Source: Roseiarcus sp963775575
Lineage (GTDB): Bacteria > Pseudomonadota > Alphaproteobacteria > Rhizobiales > Beijerinckiaceae
NCBI GenBank assembly: GCA_963775575.1
Contig: CAVZJG010000002.1
Coordinates: 1 to 64,000 of the forward strand
Length of the DNA stretch: 64,000 bases
Reading direction: 5' to 3'
Below are positions 33,420 to 41,534 of the stretch, piece after piece. The notes under the pieces are model-generated. The model searched no databases. It worked only from the letters and a program-made list of their open reading frames with translations, and was not told the DNA's origin. The number at the start of each line of letters is the position of its first letter. The stretch's first letter is position 1. Both the position numbers and the translations under genes were made by a program.

Positions 33420-34238
33420 TCACGCCGTGAGCAGGCGGCGCGCTTCCTCATAGACGCGCGGGTCGCCGGCGGCGATGACTCGGCCGCCCTTGGCCGCGTC
33501 GCCGCCGTCCCAGGTCGTGATCAGGCCGCCGGCGCCGATGACGATGGGAATGAGCGCGACGACGTCGTGCGGCTTGAGATTGGCCTCGATGACGAGGTCG
33601 ACGAAGCCGCCGGCGAGCGCGCAGTAGGCGTAGCAATCGCCGCCGTAACGCACCAGCCGCGCAAGCTGCTCGACGCGTCCGTAGGCCTGGCGATCCGCCG
33701 CGTCGCGGATGAGCGCCGGGTTCGTCGTCATCACCGTCGCCTCGGCGAGGCTGGCGCAGGCGCGCGTGCGGAGCCCGCGCGTCGCCCATTCGTTCGGCGC
33801 GCCTTCGCCGCGCGAAGGCGCGAGGCAGCGCACCCGGGCGCGCGTGCCGTCGCCGAAATAGCGCTCGCGGGTGAACGGCTGCGCCATCATGCCGTAGACC
33901 GGCTCGCCGCGACGCATCAGTCCGATCAGCGTGCCCCAGGTCGGCAGACCGGAGATGAAGCTCTTGGTGCCGTCGATCGGGTCGAGCACCCAGACGTATT
34001 CGGCGTCCGGCCGATCTTGCCCGTATTCCTCGCCGATGACGCCGTGGGCGGGAAAGGTCTGCGCGATCAGCCGCCGCATCGCCGCTTCGGCGCCGCGATC
34101 GGCCTCGGTGACGGGGTCGAAGACGCCGCCGCGCGACTTGTCCTCGGCGCCGATGGTGGTGCGAAAGAACGGCAGGATCACTTCGCCGGATACTTGTGCG
34201 AGCCGTTCGACGAAGACGGCGAAATCGACGGCGGTCAT
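33420..34238 (-). CDS. hisN: Inositol monophosphatase family protein, histidinol-phosphatase (HisN) type
   Basis: The 272-residue protein shows the full set of metal-binding motifs: DPVTEADRGAE, GVIGEEYGQ (the GEE motif), VWVLDPIDGTKSFISGLPTW (DPIDGT) and the C-terminal NLKPHDVVALIPIVIGAGG. The K-S-F-I-S-G-L-P variant after DPIDGT is typical of the HisN group, which dephosphorylates histidinol phosphate in histidine synthesis. Myo-inositol or other phosphates remain possible substrates. It ends five bases from the convergent symporter-like gene. Confidence 0.82.
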   Translation of the reverse strand: MTAVDFAVFVERLAQVSGEVILPFFRTTIGAEDKSRGGVFDPVTEADRGAEAAMRRLIAQTFPAHGVIGEEYGQDRPDAEYVWVLDPIDGTKSFISGLPTWGTLIGLMRRGEPVYGMMAQPFTRERYFGDGTRARVRCLAPSRGEGAPNEWATRGLRTRACASLAEATVMTTNPALIRDAADRQAYGRVEQLARLVRYGGDCYAYCALAGGFVDLVIEANLKPHDVVALIPIVIGAGGLITTWDGGDAAKGGRVIAAGDPRVYEEARRLLTA

Positions 34239-34625
34239 GCAGATCGCTCCAGGGCGAAGAAACGGAAATGCGCATCGCGCATATCAGCCATTCCCAGTCG
34301 TTGGCCGGCGCGCGCCGACGCGGCGTTGGAATACAAGCAAATCCTTGGCTCGCCTATGAATATCAGTCCCCATCGATCATGGCGTCCGAACGGAGTGTTG
34401 CAAAATGGTCGCGGGGCCGAGAAACACTCTTCGGGGAAGAAGAATTATCTTGCATTGATTGCGATGCAAGGACATAGCGCTGCGGTGCGGCATGATCTGC
34501 CGCATATGCCCTCCTTGGGCGTTTCCTCCCTAAACTCGGGGCCGCTGTGGCGACATGGCGGCCTCCTTTTTGCGCCCCATACGATCGGGCGCTCGACGTT
34601 CTCGTGGGGCTCGACCGCCGGCGCC
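34239..34625. other. Intergenic stretch without a convincing gene
   Basis: About 390 bases with lower GC content than the flanks. A small palindrome, GCGGCATGATCTGCCGC, lies near 34488. I see no gene or known element. Confidence 0.45.
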
Positions 34626-35543
34626 CTATTCGGCCGCCAGCCTCCCTCCTCCGGATTGCTCGACGAAACGCGCCATCAGCGCCTCGGCCGCCGCGAACAG
34701 CGCATCGGCGAGCGCATCGGCCTGCGCCAATTTCACCATCCGGCGCTCGTCCATGTAGAGCGCGCGGTTGACCTCGATCTGCACGGCGTGGCGCGCATCG
34801 GCCGGCGCGCCGTAACGCTCGGCGATGAAGCCGCCGGCGTAGGGCTTGTTGCGGCGCACGCGATAGCCTCGAGCGAGCAACGCCGATTGGAGCGCCTCGA
34901 CCACCCAGCCGGCGGCGCTCATTCCGAATCGATCGCCGATGACGACGTCGAGCGAGGCGACATCGGCCAGGGTCGAGGGCATGGAGTGGCAGTCGATCAG
35001 GATCGCCGTCCCGAAACGCGCCCGCGCGCGCGCCGCCAATTCGCCGAGACGCTGGTGGTAGGGACGATGAAACGCGGCGATCCGCCCCATCGCGTCGGCG
35101 ACGGAAAGCCGTCCCCGGTAGATCGGCTGCGCGTCGCCGACGACGCGCGGGACGGCGCCCAGGCCCGCCGCGACGCGCAGCGAGCGGGTGTTGGCGAATT
35201 CGGGCAAGGCGCCCTCGAACATCTGCGGGTCGAGTTCGAACGGCTCGCGGTTGACGTCGAGAAACGCGCGCGGGAAATGCGCGCGCAGCAGCGGCGCGCC
35301 GAGCGCGACGCAGGGCAGGAACAATTCGTCGACGAACGCGTCCTCGGAGCGGCGCAGCGTCAGCGGGTCGAGCCGCGAGGCCGCCAGAAAGCGCCGGGGA
35401 TAGCGCGAGCCCGAATGGGGCGAGTCGAAGATCAGCGGCGCGGCGAGAATGCGCGGCTCGACGACGTCGAACGGCGGCTGCAACGCCGCGTCCTCAGCCC
35501 ATCCGCGCTCGTCCATCGCGCCGCGTTCTCCGCCGCCGTCCAT
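34626..35543 (-). CDS. N-formylglutamate amidohydrolase family protein
   Basis: The ATG at 35543 is used; GTG 35552 and ATG 35516 are alternatives. The 305-residue protein matches the family: PLIFDSPHSGSRYPRRFL with a metal-binding His, RAHFPRAFLDVNREPFELDP, a Y-H-x-R-L-x-x-L segment (FHRPYHQRLGELAA), ILIDCHSMPST with the second metal site, and GGFIAERYGAP then VQIEVNRALYMDE near the C-terminus. It hydrolyses N-formylglutamate or related N-formyl compounds in histidine degradation and turnover. It is divergent from cpdR, an arrangement common in alphaproteobacteria. Confidence 0.85.
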   Translation of the reverse strand: MDGGGERGAMDERGWAEDAALQPPFDVVEPRILAAPLIFDSPHSGSRYPRRFLAASRLDPLTLRRSEDAFVDELFLPCVALGAPLLRAHFPRAFLDVNREPFELDPQMFEGALPEFANTRSLRVAAGLGAVPRVVGDAQPIYRGRLSVADAMGRIAAFHRPYHQRLGELAARARARFGTAILIDCHSMPSTLADVASLDVVIGDRFGMSAAGWVVEALQSALLARGYRVRRNKPYAGGFIAERYGAPADARHAVQIEVNRALYMDERRMVKLAQADALADALFAAAEALMARFVEQSGGGRLAAE

Positions 35544-35678
35544 CGGATTCACCGCCCTCGCCGCACCATAATCGCATTCGCGCCTTACCAGGAAACGCCA
35601 ACTGCAATAAGGTGGCCCCGCCTTCACCCGATTTTTACCCGATGGGGACGATGATGGCGAGATCACTGGGGAGCAGCA

Positions 35679-36062
35679 ATGAACGCGCCGGCCGAAATTT
35701 CCGCAAGAATCCTGCTCGCCGAGGACGACGGCGACATGCGCCGCTTCCTCGTCAAGTCGCTCCAGAACGCCGGCTATAGCGTCGCCTCCTTCGACAACGG
35801 CCTCTCCGCCTACAACCGCCTGCGCGAAGAGCCGTTCGAGCTGCTGCTGACCGACATCGTGATGCCGGAAATGGACGGCATCGAGCTGGCGCGCCGCGCC
35901 ACCGAACTCGATCCCGAGATCAAGGTGATGTTCATCACCGGCTTCGCCGCCGTCGCGCTCAACCCCGACAACAAGGCCCCCAAGGACGCGCGCATCTTGT
36001 CGAAGCCTTTCCACCTGCGCGACCTCGTCAACGAGGTGCAGCGGCTGCTGCAGGCGGCGTGA
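35679..36062 (+). CDS. cpdR: CpdR-type single-domain response regulator
   Basis: The 127-residue protein is a receiver domain only. It has the acidic pair RILLAEDDGDMRR, phosphoacceptor Asp59 in LLLTDIVMPEMDGIELARRA, the Thr of MFITGF and the Lys of RILSKPFHLRDL. In Caulobacter and rhizobia CpdR, phosphorylated by the CckA-ChpT relay, controls delivery of substrates to ClpXP. In its dephosphorylated form it primes degradation of cell-cycle proteins such as CtrA. The start follows GGGGAG. It is next to, and divergent from, the N-formylglutamate amidohydrolase gene. A hairpin at 36140-36160 follows. Confidence 0.88.
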   Translation: MNAPAEISARILLAEDDGDMRRFLVKSLQNAGYSVASFDNGLSAYNRLREEPFELLLTDIVMPEMDGIELARRATELDPEIKVMFITGFAAVALNPDNKAPKDARILSKPFHLRDLVNEVQRLLQAA

Positions 36063-36139
36063 GGGGGCGAGGGGCGTCAAGTCGGCGGCGAATTTCGTCG
36101 GGTTCCGTCAACTCTCGTCAAGTTTTGTCAAGTTTTGTC

Positions 36140-36160
36140 AAGGAAAACCAAATTTTCCTT
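36140..36160 (+). terminator. Possible terminator hairpin after cpdR
   Basis: AAGGAAAA and TTTTCCTT form a perfect 8-bp stem with a 5-base loop. It follows three tandem GTCAAG(TTTT) units at 36118-36141. The stem is AT-rich, so its strength is doubtful; it could also be an end of the IS1595 element. Confidence 0.4.
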
Positions 36161-36174
36161 TGGTGATGTTTCAC

Positions 36175-36203
36175 TTGACACACCCACCTCCAAGAGATAG
36201 TAT
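36175..36203 (+). promoter_or_regulatory. Sigma-70-type promoter of the IS1595 transposase
   Basis: A consensus -35 TTGACA (36175-36180) is separated by exactly 17 bases from a -10 TAGTAT (36198-36203). AAGGAG (36213-36218) provides a strong ribosome binding site before the ATG at 36227. Confidence 0.75.
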
Positions 36204-36226
36204 GGTCGCCATAAGGAGACGATCCC

Positions 36227-37171
36227 ATGGCGTCCGTTCTTTCCGAAGATCACTTTCACAACGAAGAGGCCGCCTACGAGTACGTCGAGGCGCTTCTCTG
36301 GCCTGACGGTCCGGTCTGTCCCCACTGCGGAGCGACCAAGGAGCACGCAGGCAAGCTGACGGGAAAAACCACCCGCCTTGGCCTTTACAAGTGCTACGCC
36401 TGCCGCGAGCAATTTACGGTGAAGGTCGGGACCATCTTCGAATCGAGCCATGTGCCGCTGCGCCAATGGTTGCAGGCGATTTACCTGCTTTGCACCAGCA
36501 AGAAGGGCGTCAGCACCCGCCAGCTTCAACGCATGCTGCGCGTCGGACTCAAAACCGCATGGTTCCTTGGCCACCGCATCCGCGAGGCGATGCGGATTGG
36601 CGCGCTGTCGCCCATGGGCGGCGCTGGCGGCATCGTCGAGGTCGACGAAACCTTCATCGGCCGCAAGGAAGGCTTTGAGAAGGCCAAGGCTGGCTACGGC
36701 CACAAAAATACGGTCCTCTCGCTTGTCGAGCGCGGCGGCGCCGCCCGTTCGTTCCATGTGGAAAGCACGCGCAAAGACGACGTGTTGCCGATCGTGCGCG
36801 CGAACATCGTCCGCGAGGCTCGCATCATGACGGACGAAGCGATCCAATACGCCAAGCTCGGCGACGAATTCGCCCAACACGACGCCGTTGACCACGGCCG
36901 CGAGGAATGGGGATATACGGATCGCAGGACGGGCGACAAAATCAACACCAACACCGTCGAAGGCTACTACTCGATTTTCAAGCGCGGCATGAAGGGCGTC
37001 TATCAGCATTGCAGTGAAAAGCACCTTCATCGCTATCTCGCCGAATTCGATTTCCGCTATTCGAATCGCGTCAAGCTCGGCGTTGACGACATCGAGCGCG
37101 CTGACCGTGCGCTCCGCGGCGCCAAGGGCAAGCGCCTCACCTATCAAACAGCTCATAGCCCTCAGGCCTAA
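36227..37171 (+). CDS. IS1595-family transposase
   Basis: The 314-residue protein has the IS1595 plan: an N-terminal zinc ribbon (PVCPHCGATKE then YKCYACREQF), a helical DNA-binding section (VSTRQLQRMLRVGLKTAWFL), and an ISXO2-like DDE core with GGIVEVDETFIGRK, a second acidic position around RIMTDEAIQYAKLG, and INTNTVEGYYSIFKRGMKGV. This last N-x-x-E-x-x-x-x-x-x-K-R pattern is a family hallmark. The gene has its own promoter and Shine-Dalgarno. I could not identify the terminal inverted repeats, so the ends are undefined and the copy may be truncated or domesticated. Confidence 0.9.
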   Translation: MASVLSEDHFHNEEAAYEYVEALLWPDGPVCPHCGATKEHAGKLTGKTTRLGLYKCYACREQFTVKVGTIFESSHVPLRQWLQAIYLLCTSKKGVSTRQLQRMLRVGLKTAWFLGHRIREAMRIGALSPMGGAGGIVEVDETFIGRKEGFEKAKAGYGHKNTVLSLVERGGAARSFHVESTRKDDVLPIVRANIVREARIMTDEAIQYAKLGDEFAQHDAVDHGREEWGYTDRRTGDKINTNTVEGYYSIFKRGMKGVYQHCSEKHLHRYLAEFDFRYSNRVKLGVDDIERADRALRGAKGKRLTYQTAHSPQA

Positions 37172-37216
37172 GCGAGAAACTTTCGCCGAATTCGCGGCGC
37201 GTTGGATCAAGATTTT

Positions 37217-37251
37217 GAGCGAGGGAACCGATTGAGCCGGTCCCCTCGCTC
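37217..37251 (+). terminator. Hairpin after the IS1595 transposase
   Basis: GAGCGAGGGAACCG pairs with CCGGTCCCCTCGCTC around a short loop, with one mismatch. No long T-run follows, so it is a weak terminator candidate. Confidence 0.45.
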
Positions 37252-37292
37252 TCGCCTTCCCGGTTGCTGCGAGCAACACAGGAGCGAATAGA

Positions 37293-37502
37293 ATGACAAA
37301 CGGTTCGTCCATGGGATTCACGAGACCGGGCCTGACTTGCGCACAGTGCCAAGAGCCTTTTTCACTATTTCTAAGTCGGCCGGATGTTCGTAAAGTTGAA
37401 GAACTTCCTGATCCGTTTGAGGCCCGCTGTCCTCGATGTGGCCATCTGGCCATTTACCCACGATCTGCCATCGGCACCCTTCGGGGGGTGGGTAGCCGAT
37501 AA
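37293..37502 (+). CDS. Small zinc-ribbon-like protein
   Basis: The 69-residue protein has two Cys pairs: TCAQCQEPFSLFL and RCPRCGHLAIYP. This gives a four-Cys zinc-ribbon pattern with about 24 residues between knuckles. AGGAG lies seven bases before the ATG. The function is unknown; such mini-ribbons are often conserved hypothetical proteins. It overlaps an antisense open frame (37318-37536) that also has a good ribosome-binding site, so only one of the two may be real. The Cys pattern favours this strand. Confidence 0.55.
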   Translation: MTNGSSMGFTRPGLTCAQCQEPFSLFLSRPDVRKVEELPDPFEARCPRCGHLAIYPRSAIGTLRGVGSR

Positions 37503-37536
37503 CCGGGTTGCCCTTCGAACCGAGACGATCGGTCAT
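37318..37536 (-). CDS. Alternative small ORF, antisense to the zinc-ribbon gene
   Basis: A 72-residue frame starts at ATG 37536 behind GGAGGA. It reads like a real soluble protein (GNPVIGYPPPEGCRWQIVGK, then EVLQLYEHPADLEIVKKALG) with balanced composition. It overlaps the zinc-ribbon ORF almost fully. I have no family match. The other strand is the more likely gene, so this entry is tentative. Confidence 0.3.
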   Translation of the reverse strand: MTDRLGSKGNPVIGYPPPEGCRWQIVGKWPDGHIEDSGPQTDQEVLQLYEHPADLEIVKKALGTVRKSGPVS

Positions 37537-37624
37537 GGTGACAGCCTCCTCCATAACGTCGCAGCGTGGCCGCAACGGCTGCTAAGGCCGGTCGACGGCA
37601 GATAACGGGCGCGATCGAGCGCAC

Positions 37625-37819
37625 CTATCTTTGCATCAGCCGCATCAGCGCCGGCAGTGCGAAGAGATAGGCGAAACAGAGGATCGACAGGACGAAGTCG
37701 TAGCCGTTGTCGAACGTTCGCTTCGGATAAATCGACGAAAACACAATCGCCAGCGCGAAAGCTCCGGCGAGCCAAATAGCGATGGCCGCAAATCCGCGAA
37801 AGGTGTCGCGGTTCGTCAT
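37625..37819 (-). CDS. Small two-helix membrane protein
   Basis: The 64-residue protein has two hydrophobic stretches (FAAIAIWLAGAFALAIVF and VLSILCFAYLFALPALM), separated by a basic loop with SIYPKRTFDNGYD. It should be an inner-membrane protein of unknown function. Its ATG overlaps the stop of the preceding small membrane gene (ATGA), so the two form a translationally coupled pair. Confidence 0.5.
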   Translation of the reverse strand: MTNRDTFRGFAAIAIWLAGAFALAIVFSSIYPKRTFDNGYDFVLSILCFAYLFALPALMRLMQR

Positions 37820-38022
37820 GGCTTCGCCTTCCGCTGGCGGTGCTCGAAGGCCGCATTGGCCAGCACGATAACGACAAACAACAGGGCAAGCCCGAGCATG
37901 ACCCAGGCCGCGAGAGGAACCGATTTCGAAGGTGTCGGGAAAATCTCTGCAAGGTCCTGATCGCGCGGACCGGGATCGATCGCTCCAGAGTAGAGGGGAT
38001 TATAATGCAGTTGCTCGGCCAT
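37816..38022 (-). CDS. Small single-helix membrane protein
   Basis: I start at ATG 38022, eight bases after GGGGAG, rather than GTG 38031. The 68-residue product has a polar N-terminus with Tyr, Pro and Asp (YNPLYSGAIDPG), then one membrane helix (VPLAAWVMLGLALLFVVIVL) and a short basic tail. No family recognised. It is the first gene of a coupled pair with the two-helix protein. The ribosome binding site lies in one arm of a hairpin (38031-38052), so its translation may be structure-controlled. Confidence 0.5.
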   Translation of the reverse strand: MAEQLHYNPLYSGAIDPGPRDQDLAEIFPTPSKSVPLAAWVMLGLALLFVVIVLANAAFEHRQRKAKP

Positions 38023-38030
38023 GACCGACA

Positions 38031-38052
38031 CTCCCCGACCGGGATCGGGGAG
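38031..38052 (-). promoter_or_regulatory. Hairpin holding the ribosome-binding site of the small membrane gene
   Basis: On the coding strand CTCCCCGA and TCGGGGAG form a perfect 8-bp stem with a 6-base loop. The downstream arm contains GGGGAG, the probable Shine-Dalgarno for ATG 38022. It might also be the end of a relic IS605-like element (38053-38240). Confidence 0.45.
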
Positions 38053-38240
38053 TTGAGAAAGCCGCAGCGTGTGAGGCTCGCACTGGCCTTTAGGCTTTCG
38101 CCCTGGACATACGCCAATGCCTCCCCGACGACAGTCGAGGAGTGCTGATTGCGGCTAGCACTTAGAGCCGCACGCTGCGGGGTTCTCACGCCCCAGGACG
38201 GCCGACTTGCCATCCCGAAAGCAATAATAGCAGCGCGCGG
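38053..38240 (-). other. Structured noncoding segment, possible relic of an IS605/TnpB element end
   Basis: An inverted repeat links 38055-38085 and 38160-38190, with CCGCAGCGTG and CACGCTGCGG cores. The minus-strand composition (CGTGAGAACCCCGCAGCGTG) reminds me of the 3' ends of tnpB genes, where guide RNA is encoded. No tnpB frame is recognisable. This is a weak, memory-based resemblance. Confidence 0.25.
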
Positions 38241-38274
38241 ATGCGGTCGCCAGGGGTTCGTGATATGATGGCCT

Positions 38275-38463
38275 ATGTCTCGCAAGCCCGACGACCCCGA
38301 ACAATCCCAACGTTTCGTTGAAGCCGCGCGCGCCGCAGAGGCAACGGACGACCCTGACGAATTCAAGCGCGCGTTCCGAGCGGTCATGAAAGCAAATCCA
38401 AAAGCCGAGGCGAACGCCCCAGCGCCGCCGCCGCGTCCAAAGGCTCCGGCGGCCAAGACCTGA
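38275..38463 (+). CDS. Small hydrophilic protein
   Basis: The 62-residue protein is very polar: MSRKPDDPEQSQRFVEAARA, a helical FKRAFRAVMKANPKA, and a Pro/Ala/Lys-rich tail. It resembles small conserved rhizobial hypothetical proteins of this kind. The 3' end overlaps the convergent DUF3800 gene by 80 bases. No function can be assigned. Confidence 0.45.
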   Translation: MSRKPDDPEQSQRFVEAARAAEATDDPDEFKRAFRAVMKANPKAEANAPAPPPRPKAPAAKT

Positions 38464-39163
38464 ACTCAACGCCCCTCTGGCGCGATTCCCGCCAAAGCCG
38501 CCCGAACGAGTGCGTAATGCCGCCGTCTTGCATCAGGCGGCGCATTCCGCGCGCAACGATCTCGGCAGCCTGAAGCGCGGGGTTGAGGCGCGCGCGCTCG
38601 ACGGAATAGCCTCCCAGCGTCTCCGGCCAACGCACCTTTCGAAAGTACCTGCCAATTCCGAGATCGCTTATTTCCTGGGTCTGGGCGAAGTACACATGCG
38701 CCATCGCGCCGTTCGCCTCGCAGAGCGTTTCGGCGTTGATGAAAACGCGATGGACGGCGACCCGATACACCCATCCAAAAAGTCGGGTTCGTTGGTCGGC
38801 CTCGTAAGAAAAGGCGCCGAGTTCAATCGGGTATTTGAGCAAGATGTCGACGAAACGATCCAGCCGCTGCTGGCGCTCCGGCGGCCACGTCATATAGTGA
38901 TCTTCGTCAGAGGCGATGTCCTTCATATGGAAGGACGCGAGGCCCTCGTCGTCGAGCGCCCGCCGCCACTCCCGACATAGGTCCTGCACTCTCTCTGCGG
39001 TCGTGAAGAAACCGCCAAGCGTCAGCCGTGCGAGCTTGCCGTCAGACCCATGCTCGCCGCTCTCGTCAAAATATCCGTGGATGATCACGATCACGGTTCC
39101 CCGCGGCCAGTCGCGCCATTCGAGGTCCGAAAGATCGCCCACCCCGCGCGGGACCGCGTTCAC
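38384..39163 (-). CDS. DUF3800 domain protein
   Basis: The start is uncertain: GTG 39163 gives 259 residues, but the domain begins only with HGYFDESGEHGSDG (F-D-E-S-G, the DUF3800 hallmark), so a later GTG is possible. Further matches are LTLGGFFTTAERVQDLCREW, then ASFHMKDIASD and RLDRFVDILLKYPIELGAF. DUF3800 has an RNase H-like fold with an acidic active site and is frequently found in mobile or defence-related regions, but its action is unproven. It stands alone in an accessory zone. The 3' end overlaps a small convergent ORF. Confidence 0.72.
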   Translation of the reverse strand: MNAVPRGVGDLSDLEWRDWPRGTVIVIIHGYFDESGEHGSDGKLARLTLGGFFTTAERVQDLCREWRRALDDEGLASFHMKDIASDEDHYMTWPPERQQRLDRFVDILLKYPIELGAFSYEADQRTRLFGWVYRVAVHRVFINAETLCEANGAMAHVYFAQTQEISDLGIGRYFRKVRWPETLGGYSVERARLNPALQAAEIVARGMRRLMQDGGITHSFGRLWRESRQRGVEFRSWPPEPLDAAAALGRSPRLLDLLS

Positions 39164-39435
39164 GACTCACCGCCATGGGCATAATACCCATCGTGTTGGG
39201 TGTGGCAAGTGATACATCGCCTTTCCTTTGGCCGATTCGCGGAAAATCAAGGGGTTGCCGGCCTTTTCCTTGACGAATCGCCGTTTTTCCAGATTGTCGG
39301 CGCGTTCCTTTTGGCGATGACCTCCGCCAAGCGCGCGCGGCTGGCCGCGCGGCGAGGAGACGAGTGGGAACAATAGCACGAATCCTGATTTTCAGAAAGC
39401 ATTTCTCGCCAATGAATGCGCCGGCGAGTCGTGCG

Positions 39436-41328
39436 CTATCCCGCAAACGCTTTCAATAGCAGTTTCGCTATCGGCGCGAACCATGCGAAATGCTCCGCGA
39501 GGAGGCCGGCGCCGCTGACCATCGGCCCCCAGATGGCGATTTTCGCCAACAGCTTGCCGAGCGCCTTCGCTTGAACCGGCAAATCGCCAAACAGTCCCTC
39601 GCCAAGAGCAGCGGCCGCGTTCTTCGCGACGGCGCCGAGCGGCTCGCGAATCGCCAGCCACGCTTCGGCGAGCTTCTTCACGATGTTGTCGATGCTGTCG
39701 ATGAGATCGACCGCGAGCGCCTCGGCGCCGGCGTCGATCGCCGGCGTCGCCGAGCCCACGATCTCGGCCCGCTCCCCGGCGATCGCCGCCAGCGCGTCGA
39801 GGCCGTCGGGGATCGAAGCGGCGATCAACGGCCGTTCGCCCGCGGCGGCGGCGTCCGCCTCGCGCAGGATCTCGGCGAACTCGAGCGCATACCGCGGCGC
39901 CGCCTCGACGACCTCACGCGGCGGCGCGTCGTCCGCCGCGTTTTTCAGCAAGGCGCGCCACGCCCGCGCCTGCCTCGCCGCCCGCTCGAGCTGCGCGACC
40001 AGCAAGCCATAACGCGCGGCGAGAAAATCCGGCCAGGTCTCCTCGACGGCCTTCAGGCCATGTCGCAGCGCCTCGGCCGCGTGCCCGAAGCGAAACAGCT
40101 CGATTGCGCTGGGATTGGCGTCGCCGATGCGCGAGGCGGCTCGTTCGAGGTAATTCGCCGGCCGCAGGTCGAGGTTCGGCGTCCGGCCGAGTCCCTCGGC
40201 TTCCTCGACCTCCGCGCGCACGTCGCCGACAAGCTCGAAGCAGTCCGCGCGCGCGGCATGCAGCGCGGCGAGAAATTCCTCCGGGCTCAAATCGGCCGCG
40301 ATCGCCTCGCGCGGGGCGATGAGTTGGCCGCGCCGCCAAGTCGGCTCGATCGCCGCCGGCTTGGGCGGCGGGATTCTCGGGGCCGCTTCCTCGTTTTGCT
40401 CCAGCGGCTTCTCGACTTTCGCATGCGCCGCGTCGATCAGCCGCTTGACCTCCGCGTTGGCGACGGCGGGGCCTTGCTTCCAGATTTTGTCGTCGATCAG
40501 CGCGATGGCGATGGTCAGGTCTTCGCGCTGCTTGTCGTTCAGCGCCGGCCAGGGCGGGCGGCCGTTCAGGATGGCCTCGTACCAATCGAGCCAGACCCGC
40601 CAATTTTCGCCGGCGCGCTTTGGCAGCTCCGCCTTCACGCGTAACCAATCTGCATTGATTTCGGTCGGCATGCGGGCAGACCAGAGTCGCCCTTCGCCAC
40701 TCTCGTCGGCGCGCCATTCCTCCCACAGCGGAAGATCAACGAGCGAAGCAGCGACCGCGAGCGTTTCAAGCGCCGTCGCATCATCGGAAACCGTCCGCAA
40801 AATAGCGGTCTGGGCGGCGGCGCGGGCGTCGGCGACGACGGCGTGGGCGGCGGCGGCGCCGTCGGCGGCGTAGGCGGCAGCGGCGCCGTCGGCGGCGGCG
40901 GCGGCGGCGGCGTCGGCATCGGCGTCGGCGGCGTGGTACGTGGCGTCGGCGGCGCGGGCGGGGGCGTAGGCGGCGTCGGCAGCGACGTACGCGGCGTAGG
41001 CGGCGGCGTGGGCGGCCTGGCCGGCGGCGGCGGCGGCGGAGTATGCGGCGTCACGGGTCGCGGCGTAAGCGGTGGCAGAGGCGGCCCTAAGGTCGCTGGC
41101 GCGCGCCGGATATTTGCCGGCGGCGCGAGCCAGCGCGTTCGCGCGAAGGCCGGCCAAAGTCAATTCGGCGAACGGTCGCTCGCCCCTTCGGGCGAGTCCG
41201 CCGCCGAGCAGCGGCCAGACGCGCAGCGCCGCCCGCGACGCCAGGATCGTCGCGTCGCGCCGGCGCGTCGCCTCGGGGCGCGCCTCGATCCAGCGCTTTA
41301 CGTCCCCTCGGTTACTAAATTCCGCCAT
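39436..41328 (-). CDS. Large alanine-repeat protein with helical C-terminus
   Basis: I start at ATG 41328 (MAEFSNRGDVKRWIEARPEA), giving 630 residues. Residues about 90-170 are a low-complexity Ala/Tyr/Asp repeat (AAHAAAYAAYVAADAAYAPA and on) encoded by a GGC-rich microsatellite at 40815-41060. The middle has an ordered helical part (PLWEEWRADESGEGRLWSAR, GENWRVWLDWYEAILNGRPP, DKQREDLTIAIALIDDKIWK). The C-terminus is helical and partly hydrophobic (IAIWGPMVSGAGLLAEHFAW). No domain recognised. The YAA-type repeat is common in rhizobial accessory proteins. A membrane-proximal role is possible. Repeat length should vary between strains. Confidence 0.65.
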   Translation of the reverse strand: MAEFSNRGDVKRWIEARPEATRRRDATILASRAALRVWPLLGGGLARRGERPFAELTLAGLRANALARAAGKYPARASDLRAASATAYAATRDAAYSAAAAAGQAAHAAAYAAYVAADAAYAPARAADATYHAADADADAAAAAAADGAAAAYAADGAAAAHAVVADARAAAQTAILRTVSDDATALETLAVAASLVDLPLWEEWRADESGEGRLWSARMPTEINADWLRVKAELPKRAGENWRVWLDWYEAILNGRPPWPALNDKQREDLTIAIALIDDKIWKQGPAVANAEVKRLIDAAHAKVEKPLEQNEEAAPRIPPPKPAAIEPTWRRGQLIAPREAIAADLSPEEFLAALHAARADCFELVGDVRAEVEEAEGLGRTPNLDLRPANYLERAASRIGDANPSAIELFRFGHAAEALRHGLKAVEETWPDFLAARYGLLVAQLERAARQARAWRALLKNAADDAPPREVVEAAPRYALEFAEILREADAAAAGERPLIAASIPDGLDALAAIAGERAEIVGSATPAIDAGAEALAVDLIDSIDNIVKKLAEAWLAIREPLGAVAKNAAAALGEGLFGDLPVQAKALGKLLAKIAIWGPMVSGAGLLAEHFAWFAPIAKLLLKAFAG

Positions 41329-41534
41329 GCCGCTTCGCCCGCCCCGGCGATGGTAAACCCAGTCGGGCGCGCGCGGAAGGCTCGGGCGCCACGGGCCGCC
41401 GGCGAAATCTTCCGGGTCCGCTTTGCCTGATCCGTGCTCGGCGTCAATGTCGCGCCCGCTGGCGCGGGTTGCTCCCCCCGGATCAAGTCCGGGGGTCGCA
41501 AACATTGACTCCTGCGCGCGGCTCAGGCTGTCGG

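Noticed and set aside
39164..39435. Small open frames between the DUF3800 and alanine-repeat genes
   Set aside because: No motif, no convincing ribosome binding site, and two frames of equal quality on the same strand.
40815..41060. Short tandem repeats considered as a CRISPR array
   Set aside because: The units are GGCG(G/T)-rich microsatellite DNA within a reading frame, with no unique spacers of constant length and no cas genes.
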